From Chloroflexota bacterium (GTDB lineage: Bacteria; Chloroflexota; Dehalococcoidia; Dehalococcoidales; JACQON01): 64,000 bases of DNA. Below are positions 1-8,454 of this stretch, in pieces. The notes under the pieces were generated by a model. It made no database searches, had not been told where the DNA came from, and was given only the letters and a program-made list of their open reading frames with translations. Position 1 is the first letter of the stretch. Each line of letters begins with the position of its first letter. The stretch lies in NCBI GenBank assembly GCA_016202545.1, contig JACQON010000012.1:62001-126000 (forward strand), in the 5' to 3' direction. Made by a program: the position numbers and the translations under genes.

Positions 1-1659
1 GGGCATTGCCCCGGAATCAAACCAGCAGTCGATGACCTCGGGGACGCGCTTCATTTGCCCGCCGCACTGAGGGCAATCAAAGGTTACTTCATCAACAAAG
101 GGGCGGTGCAAATCCAGCGGCTCTTTAAGCCTGGAAATCCCCTTTTTCTCCGTGAGCTCGGTCAGGCCGCCCACACAATCAAAGTGGTTGCAGGACGGGC
201 AGCGCCAAACCGGCAGCGGCGTGCCCCAGTAGCGCTCCCGGGAGAAGGCCCAGTCCACGTTGTTCTCCAGCCAATCACCGAAACGACCGTACTTGATATG
301 CTCCGGATACCAGTTGATGTCGTGGTTGCCTTCGATGAGCCTGTCTTTCGCCGCCGTAGTTTTGATATACCACGTCTGCTTGGCGTAGTAGAGGAGGGGC
401 GCCTCGCAGCGCCAGCAGAAGGGATAGGTATGACGAATAGTCTCGCTTTTATAGAGCAAGCCTCTTGATTTCAGGTCTTCCAAGATAAGCGGGTCAGCTT
501 CTTTGACGAACAAACCAGAAAAGGGATATTTGCCGGTGATTTTACCCTGCAAATCTACCATGTGGACAAAATCCAGGTCATTATCCTGCCCCGCTTGATA
601 GTCAACCTCACCATAGGCAGGCGCGATGTGGACAATACCGGTGCCGTCTTCCATCGAAACAAAATCGCCGCTAATCACTGGATAACTGGGCGATGCTTTC
701 TTCATGTCCTTGCCGGCCCTGCCCATCCCCATTGTAGTAACCGGGACGTCAAAATCCGCCGGATTGAAGAGAGGCTTATACCTAAGGTTAACCAAGTCGC
801 TGCCCATGATTTTAGCAGCTACAGGTGCATCCCCCAGTCCTAGTTGTCCCAGTCGAGCCGAAGCCAAAATGAGGTATTCTCCACCAACTTCCACAATCAC
901 ATATTCGGCATCAGCAGCAACCGCCAGGGCGACGTTTCCGGGCAGCGTCCACGGTGTGGTCGTCCACACCAGGAAGCAAGCTGGCTTACCCAGGTTTAGC
1001 TTTAACTGCGATTCCTCCGTCAGCTTAAACTTGATATAAACCGACGGGTCTTCTACGTCATCCTGGTAGCCGAGGGCAACCTCGTGGGAGCTGAGCGAGG
1101 TGCCGCAGCGTGGACAGTGGGGGGTCACCCGGTAGCCCTGGTATACCAGCTCCCTGTCCCACATCTGTTTTATCGTCCACCAGACGCTCTCAATATATTC
1201 GTTCTTCATGGTGACATAGGCGTTGTCCAGGTCAACCCAGAAGCCGATGCGCTCGGTGAGCGCCTCCCACTCTTTGAGGTAGCTCTGGACGCTCTCCCGG
1301 CAGCGGGCGTTAAACCGGGCGACGCCGTACTCTTCAATCTGTGCCTTGCCGGAAAAGCCGAGCTGCTTCTCCACCTCCAGCTCCACCGGCAGCCCGTGCG
1401 TATCCCAGCCGGCAATACGTGGAGTATAATAGCCCTTCATAGCCTTGTAGCGGGGGATGATGTCCTTAAAGACGCGGGACAGCACATGGTGAATCCCGGG
1501 TTTGCCGTTGGCCGTGGGCGGGCCTTCATAGAGGACAAAGCGCTGGCCGCCCCGTCTGGCTTCAACGCTCCGCTTGAAAGTCTGCCTTTCCCGCCACAGC
1601 CTGAGTATATCCTCCTCAAGCTGGGGGAAGTTCACCCGGCTAGTTACTGGACGGAACAT
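1..1659 (-). CDS. ileS: Isoleucyl-tRNA synthetase, N-terminal part (runs off left edge)
   Basis: Charges tRNA-Ile with isoleucine in the cytoplasm and edits mischarged valine. The reverse strand is open from an ATG at 1659 to base 1, giving the first 553 residues; the 3' end lies outside the window. Visible motifs are GPPTANGKPGIHHV (the HIGH-type ATP site, near residue 50), GWDTHGLPVE soon after, and WFDSGAMP at the window edge, which is the class I synthetase block before KMSKS. The HIHHV-like form of the HIGH motif resembles the eukaryote-like IleRS group, from family memory. A GGGGAGA ribosome site precedes the start. The gene follows khpB on the same strand, but a terminator-like hairpin sits between them. 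Confidence 0.95.
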   Translation of the reverse strand, partial: MFRPVTSRVNFPQLEEDILRLWRERQTFKRSVEARRGGQRFVLYEGPPTANGKPGIHHVLSRVFKDIIPRYKAMKGYYTPRIAGWDTHGLPVELEVEKQLGFSGKAQIEEYGVARFNARCRESVQSYLKEWEALTERIGFWVDLDNAYVTMKNEYIESVWWTIKQMWDRELVYQGYRVTPHCPRCGTSLSSHEVALGYQDDVEDPSVYIKFKLTEESQLKLNLGKPACFLVWTTTPWTLPGNVALAVAADAEYVIVEVGGEYLILASARLGQLGLGDAPVAAKIMGSDLVNLRYKPLFNPADFDVPVTTMGMGRAGKDMKKASPSYPVISGDFVSMEDGTGIVHIAPAYGEVDYQAGQDNDLDFVHMVDLQGKITGKYPFSGLFVKEADPLILEDLKSRGLLYKSETIRHTYPFCWRCEAPLLYYAKQTWYIKTTAAKDRLIEGNHDINWYPEHIKYGRFGDWLENNVDWAFSRERYWGTPLPVWRCPSCNHFDCVGGLTELTEKKGISRLKEPLDLHRPFVDEVTFDCPQCGGQMKRVPEVIDCWFDSGAMP

Positions 1660-1679
1660 TATATCTCTCCCCGTAGCAT

Positions 1680-1709
1680 AAAAATCTCGTCCCGAAGGGC
1701 GAGATTTTT
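1680..1709 (-). terminator. Terminator-like hairpin between khpB and ileS
   Basis: AAAAATCTCG (1680-1689) pairs perfectly with CGAGATTTTT (1700-1709). The interior CCC-GAA-GGG extends the stem after one bulged T. The A-tract and T-tract flank the stem, so it could terminate on either strand. On the transcribed strand it ends about 20 bases before the ileS ATG, which leaves no room for a separate ileS promoter downstream of it. Confidence 0.75.
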
Positions 1710-1758
1710 ATCATCGTTTTCACGGTGAAGGTCGGCATACTCCCTGCGGGCAAATCTC

Positions 1759-2418
1759 CTATCTCTTCTGCCTGAGCAGCACCACTACCCTTCGGTATTC
1801 ACCCTCGCCGGTGCTCTGGGTGGTGACCAGTGGGTCACCGGACAGAGTCTGGTGGATGACACGCCGCTCATAGGCCGGCATCGGCTTCAGCGTGATTGGC
1901 GCCCGCCTCGTCCTTACCTGCTCCGCCACCCGCAGGGCGAGGTCCTGTAATGACTGAGAGCGACGCTTCTTATACCCTTCCACGTCAATGGTTATCGGGG
2001 CCCACACCCCGGTCCTGTGGCCGACAATAAGCCTGACCATATACTGAAGACAGGAAAGGGTCTGTCCATGCCGGCCAATTAAAATGCCCAGGTCATCGCC
2101 CTCTATGTCAAGGGCGACAGGGGCGACTTCCTCTTCTTCAACATCGAGGAAAGGCTGCGCCTCAGCTACCGAAGCTTCCAGGTCCATCAGGGGGAGCAGT
2201 TCCTCCAGGACTTCCCTGGCTGTCCGGGCGACGTCAGTCCTGGTCTCCGGCAACGGCTCCACTTCGACTATAGCATCCTCAGCGCCCATGCCCAGGATGC
2301 CTGATTTACCTTCTCTTATCACGGTGACCTTTACCTCTTCGCGGGCCACGCCTAATTGGTCTAGCGCCCTCTGGATAGCTTCGCCTACTGTCCTGGCTTG
2401 TACCTCCAGACGCTCCAT
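1759..2418 (-). CDS. khpB: RNA-binding protein KhpB/Jag (Jag_N, KH, R3H)
   Basis: A 219-residue cytoplasmic RNA-binding protein that in Firmicutes partners with KhpA and affects cell division and elongation. The first 50 residues form the Jag_N domain (ERLEVQARTVGEAIQRAL). An acidic linker follows, then a type II KH domain with the GRHGQTL loop near residue 115. A C-terminal R3H domain carries the R-x3-H signature (RRVIH) near residue 185. It lies downstream of yidC, the classical yidC-jag pairing. Its start lies 113 bases inside the yidC coding region. The start is fixed by the conserved Jag_N beginning. Confidence 0.93.
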   Translation of the reverse strand: MERLEVQARTVGEAIQRALDQLGVAREEVKVTVIREGKSGILGMGAEDAIVEVEPLPETRTDVARTAREVLEELLPLMDLEASVAEAQPFLDVEEEEVAPVALDIEGDDLGILIGRHGQTLSCLQYMVRLIVGHRTGVWAPITIDVEGYKKRRSQSLQDLALRVAEQVRTRRAPITLKPMPAYERRVIHQTLSGDPLVTTQSTGEGEYRRVVVLLRQKR

Positions 2419-3262
2419 GGGCTACCTCCTCCGGCGCGGGGCCGGTCTCAGCGACGCTGCTGCCGCCGCTCGGCGGTGAGGGTACTTGCTCCACCTGCGC
2501 GATACGCTTCAAGTACTTCTTGTCCTTGCCGCCAGCCGGCCTCCCGGTTGGTGACGGCACCAGACCGCCCCACCCGGTGGCAAAATATTGCATCACTATC
2601 CGGATGACGTTTGAAGTCACCCAGTATAAAGCCAGGCCGCTGGGAAATTGCAGAGTGAGGAAGGCAAACATCAGCGGCATCATCCACTGCATCATCCGGT
2701 TCATTGACTGCTGCCTGGGGTCGGTGCCCGACATAGTTGTCATTTTCTGCTGCAGCCACATCGTCCCTCCGACCAGTATGGCCAGCACAAAGTCGCCGGT
2801 GGCCAGGTTCAGCCACAGGAAGTTGTTGCCCAGCGGCAGCAGGGTGTACACTATCGGCCACGAATAGAGGTACTGCGACAGGCCGAGAAAGTCCTCCGGA
2901 GTCACCCCCAGCAGCTTCATGATGGAATAGAACAGGGCTATCCACACCGGCATCTGGAGCAGCATGGGCAAGATGCAGCCGGCAGGGCTTACTCCCGACT
3001 CCCGGTAAAGGCTCATCTGCTCCTGGGCCAGCCTGGCCCTGTCCTTGGCGTACTTCTTCTGGAGCTCGGCAAGCTTTGGCTGAAGCGCCTGCATGGACTT
3101 GGTGGCACGGAGCTGCTTCACGGTGAGCGGATACATCAGAAGGTTAATAACGATGGTGAGGGCGATAATAGCCAGGCCGAAGCTGCCGAACAGATAATGG
3201 GACAGCACGATAAGCACGTTTATCAGCGGCTTCATTATGACCAGGTCCCAGATTGCCCCCAT
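2306..3262 (-). CDS. yidC: Membrane protein insertase YidC/Oxa1/SpoIIIJ
   Basis: Inserts and folds membrane proteins, alone or with SecYEG. The 318-residue protein is the short Gram-positive/organelle form without the large periplasmic domain. Hydrophobic segments lie near residues 12-50, 95-118, 140-165 and 195-225. The conserved Arg of the hydrophilic groove sits in the first long helix (PLTVKQLRATKSM). The C-terminal 90 residues are hydrophilic and end in a very basic stretch (RRGPRRGKGHRDKRR), as in family members that bind the ribosome. The last 37 codons overlap the start of khpB in another frame. It starts 13 bases after the lipoprotein gene. Confidence 0.95.
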   Translation of the reverse strand: MGAIWDLVIMKPLINVLIVLSHYLFGSFGLAIIALTIVINLLMYPLTVKQLRATKSMQALQPKLAELQKKYAKDRARLAQEQMSLYRESGVSPAGCILPMLLQMPVWIALFYSIMKLLGVTPEDFLGLSQYLYSWPIVYTLLPLGNNFLWLNLATGDFVLAILVGGTMWLQQKMTTMSGTDPRQQSMNRMMQWMMPLMFAFLTLQFPSGLALYWVTSNVIRIVMQYFATGWGGLVPSPTGRPAGGKDKKYLKRIAQVEQVPSPPSGGSSVAETGPAPEEVAHGASGGTSQDSRRSYPEGARPIRRGPRRGKGHRDKRR

Positions 3263-3275
3263 CTTCAGAAAACCC

Positions 3276-4400
3276 TCACCTGCTCTTTATCCTGAATTCC
3301 CGCACTGCCCCGGTATCGGCATTCACGGCGTAAACGGTGTCTTTCATGGTATGAACGTATGCTACACCCTGGCCGCCGGCGAGGGGCGCGTGGACTTTCT
3401 CCTTCACGTCCCTCAGCTCGTCAACTCGATTGGTGGCGGTGTCCAGCGCGTATATCTTCCCCGCCTCGGTGGCAAAGACGACCCGCCCATCAATCAGGGC
3501 CGGCGAGGAGGCGATAGGACTGCCCAGGTCAATCGGCTCGGCCAGCTTTCCACCGCTTCTGGCATTCAAGATGTAGACCTTGTTGTCAAGGTTACCGGCA
3601 TATATGGCGTCACCATAAGCCACCGGCGTGGCCCAGAACCAGTTCCCCGCCGGGAACTTCCACTTAAGCCCGCCGCCGCTGGCGTCTATCGCATAAAGGT
3701 GCCGGTCGAAGGAGCCAACGTACACCGTGTCACCGTAGACCAGAGGGCTGGAAGCAATAGCCCCATCGGTATCAAACTCCCACTTTTTCTTGCCATCGGC
3801 GGCGCTCAGGGCATAGAGCTTCTTGTCGAAGGAGCCGACGTACAAGGTGTCCCCGTAGACCGCCGGCGTTGACCAGACTCTTCCCTCGACGGGAGCTACC
3901 CACACCCGGTCACCGGTAGCCGCGTTCAGGGCGTATACTTCCCCGCCGGAGGTGCCGAAGTACACCCTGTCTTGGGAGGCCGTCAGCGCGCCAACGAGAG
4001 GTCTAAGCGCGCCCTCGCGGGGATATACCCACCTCAATGCGCCTGTCTCGGCATTGATGGCATAGACCTTGCCGCTGTAAGTGGTAACGTAGACCAGGTC
4101 TCCCGCCACCGCCGGAGTGCTGTAAATTGCCACCGGCGCTGACGGCCTCGCACAGCCGAAACCGCCACCAGGGGTGGCTGCAGCCTCAAAAGGCACCTCC
4201 CATAATATGGCGCCCTGTGATATGTCAAGGGCAACCAGCTTGCCCTCCATAGAGCCCAGGAGCAAAGACCCATCTCTCACCGTCCCACCTGACCACCCCC
4301 GGGGCTGAACGCCGGTGGCGCAGCCGAGCAGGGTTACGCCGGCCAGTATAGCCAGTGACAGCATCAGCTTGCCTCTCCACGGTCTCCGGTTAAACTGCAC
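3276..4400 (-). CDS. PQQ-like beta-propeller lipoprotein
   Basis: A predicted surface-anchored lipoprotein of about 374 residues. A basic N-terminus and hydrophobic stretch lead to a lipobox (VTLLGC) near residue 27. The rest is a string of PQQ/YWTD-like blades, with repeated units such as VYVGSFDKKLYAL and ALNAATGDRVW, consistent with a 7- or 8-bladed propeller. The GTG at 4400 is preferred because GGAGGG lies 8 bases upstream; a GTG at 4418 would place that site inside the gene. The fold is that of BamB, but the location between yidD and yidC suggests a role linked to membrane-protein insertion or folding rather than a true BAM complex. Its ligand is unknown. Confidence 0.8.
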   Translation of the reverse strand: MQFNRRPWRGKLMLSLAILAGVTLLGCATGVQPRGWSGGTVRDGSLLLGSMEGKLVALDISQGAILWEVPFEAAATPGGGFGCARPSAPVAIYSTPAVAGDLVYVTTYSGKVYAINAETGALRWVYPREGALRPLVGALTASQDRVYFGTSGGEVYALNAATGDRVWVAPVEGRVWSTPAVYGDTLYVGSFDKKLYALSAADGKKKWEFDTDGAIASSPLVYGDTVYVGSFDRHLYAIDASGGGLKWKFPAGNWFWATPVAYGDAIYAGNLDNKVYILNARSGGKLAEPIDLGSPIASSPALIDGRVVFATEAGKIYALDTATNRVDELRDVKEKVHAPLAGGQGVAYVHTMKDTVYAVNADTGAVREFRIKSR

Positions 4401-4467
4401 TAATTCATCCCTCCACACAAATGGTCACCGTCCGGTTTAGCAGGGCTGGCAACTCCAGCGCCAGGCA

Positions 4468-4677
4468 TCACGGCACCGGGTCATAGCCCCCAGGGTGCAA
4501 CGGATGGCAGCGCGCCAGCCGCTTTATCCCCAGCCATCCGCCCTTCCAAAGCCCGAACTTCGATACGGCTTCATGGGCGTACCGCGAGCAGGAAGGGGTA
4601 AAGCGGCAAGACGGCAACATAAACGGCGATATAGCCAACTGATAAAACCTAATCAATCCCAAGGCCAACTTCTTCAT
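4468..4677 (-). CDS. yidD: Membrane protein insertion efficiency factor YidD
   Basis: A 69-residue small membrane-associated protein that assists YidC-dependent insertion. The family signature is present: RFYQLAISP, then [11 protein letters not shown] with the conserved cysteines, then the HPGGYDPVP ending. The ATG at 4677 starts the usual [13 protein letters not shown] beginning; upstream extensions have no family resemblance. It overlaps the end of rnpA by 29 bases, the standard rnpA-yidD coupling. Confidence 0.93.
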   Translation of the reverse strand: MKKLALGLIRFYQLAISPFMLPSCRFTPSCSRYAHEAVSKFGLWKGGWLGIKRLARCHPLHPGGYDPVP

Positions 4678-5011
4678 GTGCCCTCGCCAATAGCCGGGCC
4701 CGCTCCAGCAAGCGCCTGACCGCATTCCCCAGTGTGGCATAGTCGGCGGTGGCTGCCGAAGGGCGAACAACAAATACTATATCCCATCCCGGTTGCAGCG
4801 GCGTTGCCCGCACAATCTCCCGGAGCAATCGTTTCACCCTGTTTCTGACCACCGCATTGCCTACCCGCTTGCTGACTGAAAATCCATACCGGGACAGGTT
4901 GAGTCCGTTAGGCAAAGCCCTCATCACCAGCAAGCCGCTTGCCCACGAGCCGCCTCTTTTGTAGACCAGGGCAAACTGTTCTGGCCTGGTAAGATGACGC
5001 TCCCCCTTCAT
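4649..5011 (-). CDS. rnpA: Ribonuclease P protein component
   Basis: Protein subunit of RNase P, which trims the 5' leader of pre-tRNAs together with the catalytic RNA. The 120 residues contain the RNR signature ([15 protein letters not shown], about residues 51-65) and the upstream FSVSKRVG block. It lies 40 bases downstream of rpmH and overlaps yidD, the near-universal rpmH-rnpA-yidD order. The RNase P RNA gene is not in this window. Confidence 0.95.
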   Translation of the reverse strand: MKGERHLTRPEQFALVYKRGGSWASGLLVMRALPNGLNLSRYGFSVSKRVGNAVVRNRVKRLLREIVRATPLQPGWDIVFVVRPSAATADYATLGNAVRRLLERARLLARAHEEVGLGID

Positions 5012-5051
5012 CGGCCCCGCTCCTGACCGGGCTGGCGGCGTTGCCCCATGC

Positions 5052-5192
5052 CTATACTACGGTCAATCTCTGGCGCCCTTTGAGCCGCCTGGCTTTCAAC
5101 ACGGCCCGTCCGCCCCGGCTGCTCATCCTGGCCAGAAAGCCGTGCTCGCGCTTGCGTGGAATCTTCTTCGGCTGATATGTCCTCTTCGGCAC
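5052..5192 (-). CDS. rpmH: 50S ribosomal protein L34
   Basis: A 46-residue very basic ribosomal protein. It begins with GTG (read as Met) followed by [18 protein letters not shown], and ends [11 protein letters not shown], which matches L34 over its full length. The usual family length is 44-46 residues. Instead of following dnaA/oriC on the opposite strand, it sits 32 bases downstream of rpsR and 40 bases upstream of rnpA, so it appears to be co-transcribed with the rpsF-ssb-rpsR genes. Confidence 0.95.
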   Translation of the reverse strand: MPKRTYQPKKIPRKREHGFLARMSSRGGRAVLKARRLKGRQRLTVV

Positions 5193-5224
5193 TTCGACTC
5201 CTTGATACGGGAATAAAGGCAGGC

Positions 5225-5581
5225 CTAGCCTGTAACCGGGCCTGTAGTCGGACCAGCGGCGCTGCTGGCAACAGGCTGTTCGCTCATACCTGCGCCCCCG
5301 GCCTTATAGATATGCTCCGGCACATAGGGGAGCAAGGCCAGGAAGCGCGCTCTCTTCACCGCCAACGCCAGGACACGCTGATGCTTGGCGCAAGTCCCCC
5401 GCCTGCGGCGAGGCTCGATTTTTCCCCTTTCAGATATGTAGCGGCGCAGCTTGAATGGCTCCTTATAGTCTATAGCTTTAACTTTATCCACACAGAAGGA
5501 ACAGACCTTGCGCTTGAATTGATATCCCCTTCCCCGGTCTTCCCCTCTGCTCCTTGGTCTTCCAGTTCTCGGCACAGTCAC
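5225..5581 (-). CDS. rpsR: 30S ribosomal protein S18
   Basis: A small-subunit ribosomal protein of 118 residues that binds next to S6. The core ([28 protein letters not shown]) retains the zinc-binding C-x2-C and C-x2-H residues (the C+ type). The protein is longer than the usual 75-80 residues: about 20 basic residues precede the core, and an Ala/Gly/Thr-rich tail of about 25 residues follows. The GTG start at 5581 has AGGAGG upstream at a rather wide spacing; a second GTG six bases later is possible. Confidence 0.92.
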   Translation of the reverse strand: MTVPRTGRPRSRGEDRGRGYQFKRKVCSFCVDKVKAIDYKEPFKLRRYISERGKIEPRRRRGTCAKHQRVLALAVKRARFLALLPYVPEHIYKAGGAGMSEQPVASSAAGPTTGPVTG

Positions 5582-5624
5582 AATCGCTAACCAGCCTCCT
5601 GTCTATCAATTCTATCAATATTTA

Positions 5625-6038
5625 CTAGTAGCCGGCATCCTCTGCCTCAACGTCAACAGGCCCCGCCTCAGCCGCCCCCGTCTCTCCCTCTGAAAGCGGC
5701 GCTGCCCCTTTCCGGTCAAGAAATACCACCCTGTTGGCTATGACCTCAAGACTGGAACGCGTCTGACCGTCCTGGCCCTCCCAGGTGCGCATGTGAAGCC
5801 TCCCCTCGGCATAAACGAGCCGCCCCTTGTTCAGAAACTGGTTGCACTGCTCGGCCAGCTTGTTCCAGGCAACCACAGTGAACCACTCAGTCTCCTCCTT
5901 GCGCTCACCTTCAGCAGTAGTGTGTACCCGGTTGGTGGCCACACGAAAGCTGGTCACCGGCTTGCCGGTGGGGGTAAAGCGCATCTCGGGCTCGCTGCCA
6001 AGGTTACCGATTATTATCACCTTGTTTAAGCTTGCCAT
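5625..6038 (-). CDS. ssb: Single-stranded DNA-binding protein
   Basis: Coats single-stranded DNA in replication, recombination and repair. The OB-fold spans about residues 1-108 (NKVIIIGNLGSEPEMRFTP, WFTVVAWNKLAEQC). The tail is short and acidic and ends EAEDAGY; the usual DDDIPF-type tip that recruits partner proteins is not recognisable. The ATG at 6038 has AGGGGGAT upstream; a longer reading from a TTG would overlap rpsF and lacks family similarity. It lies between rpsF and rpsR as in most bacteria. Confidence 0.93.
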   Translation of the reverse strand: MASLNKVIIIGNLGSEPEMRFTPTGKPVTSFRVATNRVHTTAEGERKEETEWFTVVAWNKLAEQCNQFLNKGRLVYAEGRLHMRTWEGQDGQTRSSLEVIANRVVFLDRKGAAPLSEGETGAAEAGPVDVEAEDAGY

Positions 6039-6091
6039 CGTCGTGATATCCCCCTTTTCATCTCCCCAACCTTCGGGAAGGAGACAGATGC

Positions 6092-6430
6092 TCAATCGCC
6101 CAGTTTTACCAGCAGGTGCCGCAGGACCCCTTCAGAAACCCGTAGATTGGCCTCCATCTCCTTGCAGGCCACGGGCTTCAGTTGGAACCTGGATACCACA
6201 TAGTTGCCTTCCATAAAGTGCCGGATAGGATAGGCCAGCTTTCTTTTGCCCCACTGTTTCACTTCAGCAATGACGCCGCCGTTCCCGGTGATGAACTGGC
6301 CCACCTTGTTGAGAATGGCTTCAACATCCTTATCCACCAGCTCAGGGTTGAGGACCAGCACCAGCTCGTAATCACGGCCACGCCTCTCCTGCACTACGCT
6401 TACTTTTCGGGAAACCCTTTTAGCTGCCAT
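6092..6430 (-). CDS. rpsF: 30S ribosomal protein S6
   Basis: A small-subunit protein that pairs with S18. The 112 residues have the family blocks YELVLVLNPEL, WGKRKLAYPI and the GNYVVSRFQL strand. An N-terminal extension of about 20 basic residues precedes the conserved YELVLV start. It is the first gene of the operon and has a good promoter just upstream (-10 at 6457-6462). Confidence 0.95.
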   Translation of the reverse strand: MAAKRVSRKVSVVQERRGRDYELVLVLNPELVDKDVEAILNKVGQFITGNGGVIAEVKQWGKRKLAYPIRHFMEGNYVVSRFQLKPVACKEMEANLRVSEGVLRHLLVKLGD

Positions 6431-6456
6431 TTGCCTCCCCTGGAAACATTAGGAGA

Positions 6457-6465
6457 ATTATACCA
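6457..6465 (-). promoter_or_regulatory. Extended -10 promoter of the rpsF operon
   Basis: Reading the minus strand, TGG-TATAAT forms an extended -10 element. The predicted start point is near 6450, giving a leader of about 20 bases that holds the AGGGGAGG ribosome site of rpsF. No good -35 is seen, as is common for extended -10 promoters. Confidence 0.7.
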
Positions 6466-6558
6466 TATCGAAAGAAATCATACTACTGGCATAGGTGCTG
6501 TCCTCTTGCCACAGCCCCGCCCTGCGGCGACAACCGGGACAAATAGCCGATGAAGAAG

Positions 6559-8376
6559 TCAGGTCAGGCCCAGTTCCTTCAGCTTTTGTTCGGTGGGCCT
6601 TCCCTGGCTGTCCCAGCCCCTCAGCCGATAATACTCAGGCAGCATCTCGCCCAGCTTAAAGACGTGGCCTTTTGCCGGCCCTTCTGGCATTGGCTCTTTG
6701 AGAAACCTGCTGGGCGCGCCGTCATCGGCGCCGGTCAGCCCCGCTTTCAGGTCGAATAACCTCTCCAGGTTCCACACCCTCTCCCCGACCTTTCTAAAAC
6801 CATCCAGGCCATACTCGACCCCGGTGATAGCTTCAAGCTGAGACAGGATATTCCTGACGCCGACCTTATAGGCGGACAGGAAATTGCATATCCCCATGGA
6901 ATCGCTAACGGCGGACTCGTTCTGCAGCCCTATCAGCATAGCCGCCTTACCCTGGGTGGCGAATCTATCCGGTGCTGGTTTGTCCTTCCCCAGCCTGTCC
7001 TTGTCCACCCCGAACACCTCCAGGTTGGCCAAATGCCCGCGGACGTGGTCAGCGCCGATGCATGAAGTGACATAGCCCAGCCCCTCGCCCGAAGCGCCGC
7101 GCAGGTCGTACCCGGGAATCTCCTGCTTCTTTATGGACATGGAAAGCTCAGGGTGGCCATACTTCTCGGCCAGCCGGTATGACCCTTCGGCGAGGATATC
7201 CCCGAAGCCTTCCCGGTGGCCTATCATCTCAACAAGCTTGACCATGACTTCGGCGTTGCCGAAGTTCAATCTCATGCCCACGTCTTCCTGTGAGAGGAAC
7301 CCCCTCTCAAAAAGCTCCATGGCGCAGGCTATGGTATGCCCGCAGCCCATGGTGTCCATCCCCAGCTCATTGCACAGGTAGTTCGCCTTGGTAATGGCGG
7401 CCAGATTGTCTATGCCGCAGTTGGAGCCGAGGGAGCATATGGTCTCATACTCCGGGCCCGCCCCTTCACCGGCATAGGGGCCATCGGCAATCCTGGTTAT
7501 CCGGCCGCAGGCAACCGGACAGCGATAGCACGGGCTGCGCCTGACCAGCATCCGGTTGACCGCCTCACCGTCAATCTTGCTGGCGCCATCAAACACGCCG
7601 GTCTGCCAGTTTCTGGTGGGGAAGACCCCCGCCTCCTGGACATAGGCTACGGCCCCCGGCGTACCGTAGGTAGTCAGCATACCGGGCTTGGGCACATCAG
7701 CCCACGCCTTTTCCACTATCTCCCTGAGCTTTTTTTCGTCGGCTACTGGCACTTTCTTGCTGCCCCTCACTGCCACTGCCTTCAGGTTCTTGGATCCCAT
7801 CACCGCCCCGACTCCGGAGCGGCCCGCCGCCCGGCCCTCGTCATTCATAATAGCGGCAAACTTCACCAGCCTTTCTCCGGCCGGTCCAATACAGGCAACC
7901 TTAGCCTTGGCATCGGTCTCGCCGCGGATTATATCCTGGGTCTGGTTCGAGTCCTTTCCCCATAGGTGACCTGCCGGCCTCAGCTCAACCTTGTCATCTC
8001 CCACCCACAGGTAGACCGGCCCGGCGGCTTTCCCTTCGAAGATGACCATGTCGTAGCCGGCGAACTTGAGCTCCGGCCCCCAGAATCCGCCGGAGCTTGA
8101 GTTGGCAATCGCCCCGGTCAGCGGAGATTTGGTCATCACCTCGTACCGGCTGGAACCCAGCGCCCGGGTGCCTGTCGCCACCCCGGGGGCGAATATGAGC
8201 TTGTTTTCCGGGCTCAACGGGTCTACTCTCAGCGGGTCAATTTCATCATAGAGATACTTAGCGCCAAGCCCCCGCCCGCCGATATACTCACTGGCCAGCT
8301 TCAAGTTCAGGCCTTCAACGGAAACCTTGCCGCTGGTGAGGTCTACTCTGATTATCCTTTCCATCCATCCATTCAC
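6559..8376 (-). CDS. Aldehyde:ferredoxin oxidoreductase (tungsten/molybdenum pterin enzyme)
   Basis: Oxidises aldehydes to acids, or reduces acids, using ferredoxin in an oxygen-sensitive cytoplasmic reaction. The 605 residues match the AOR/FOR family in length. Near residues 30-110 lie GGRGLGAKYLYDE and the pterin-binding N domain. Near residue 280 lies CYRCPVACGR, which supplies three of the Fe4S4 cysteines, with a fourth likely in VTSCIGADH near residue 440. SDSMGICNF corresponds to the D-x2-G-L-C/D pterin motif. The GTG start has AAAGGAG eight bases upstream. No dedicated ferredoxin or cofactor genes are adjacent, so the physiological aldehyde cannot be inferred. Confidence 0.93.
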   Translation of the reverse strand: MNGWMERIIRVDLTSGKVSVEGLNLKLASEYIGGRGLGAKYLYDEIDPLRVDPLSPENKLIFAPGVATGTRALGSSRYEVMTKSPLTGAIANSSSGGFWGPELKFAGYDMVIFEGKAAGPVYLWVGDDKVELRPAGHLWGKDSNQTQDIIRGETDAKAKVACIGPAGERLVKFAAIMNDEGRAAGRSGVGAVMGSKNLKAVAVRGSKKVPVADEKKLREIVEKAWADVPKPGMLTTYGTPGAVAYVQEAGVFPTRNWQTGVFDGASKIDGEAVNRMLVRRSPCYRCPVACGRITRIADGPYAGEGAGPEYETICSLGSNCGIDNLAAITKANYLCNELGMDTMGCGHTIACAMELFERGFLSQEDVGMRLNFGNAEVMVKLVEMIGHREGFGDILAEGSYRLAEKYGHPELSMSIKKQEIPGYDLRGASGEGLGYVTSCIGADHVRGHLANLEVFGVDKDRLGKDKPAPDRFATQGKAAMLIGLQNESAVSDSMGICNFLSAYKVGVRNILSQLEAITGVEYGLDGFRKVGERVWNLERLFDLKAGLTGADDGAPSRFLKEPMPEGPAKGHVFKLGEMLPEYYRLRGWDSQGRPTEQKLKELGLT

Positions 8377-8454
8377 GACAGTGTCTCCTTTGTCTAAGAT
8401 TGGGAATGGCGAAGATACATCCGATTGTATAGTAGCCTTTTCAGCCTTCCCTTG

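Noticed and set aside
1660-1758. T-box riboswitch upstream of ileS
   Set aside because: The gap is only about 100 bases and no AGGGTGG-N-ACCGCG antiterminator motif or specifier stem is visible; only the terminator-like hairpin is present.
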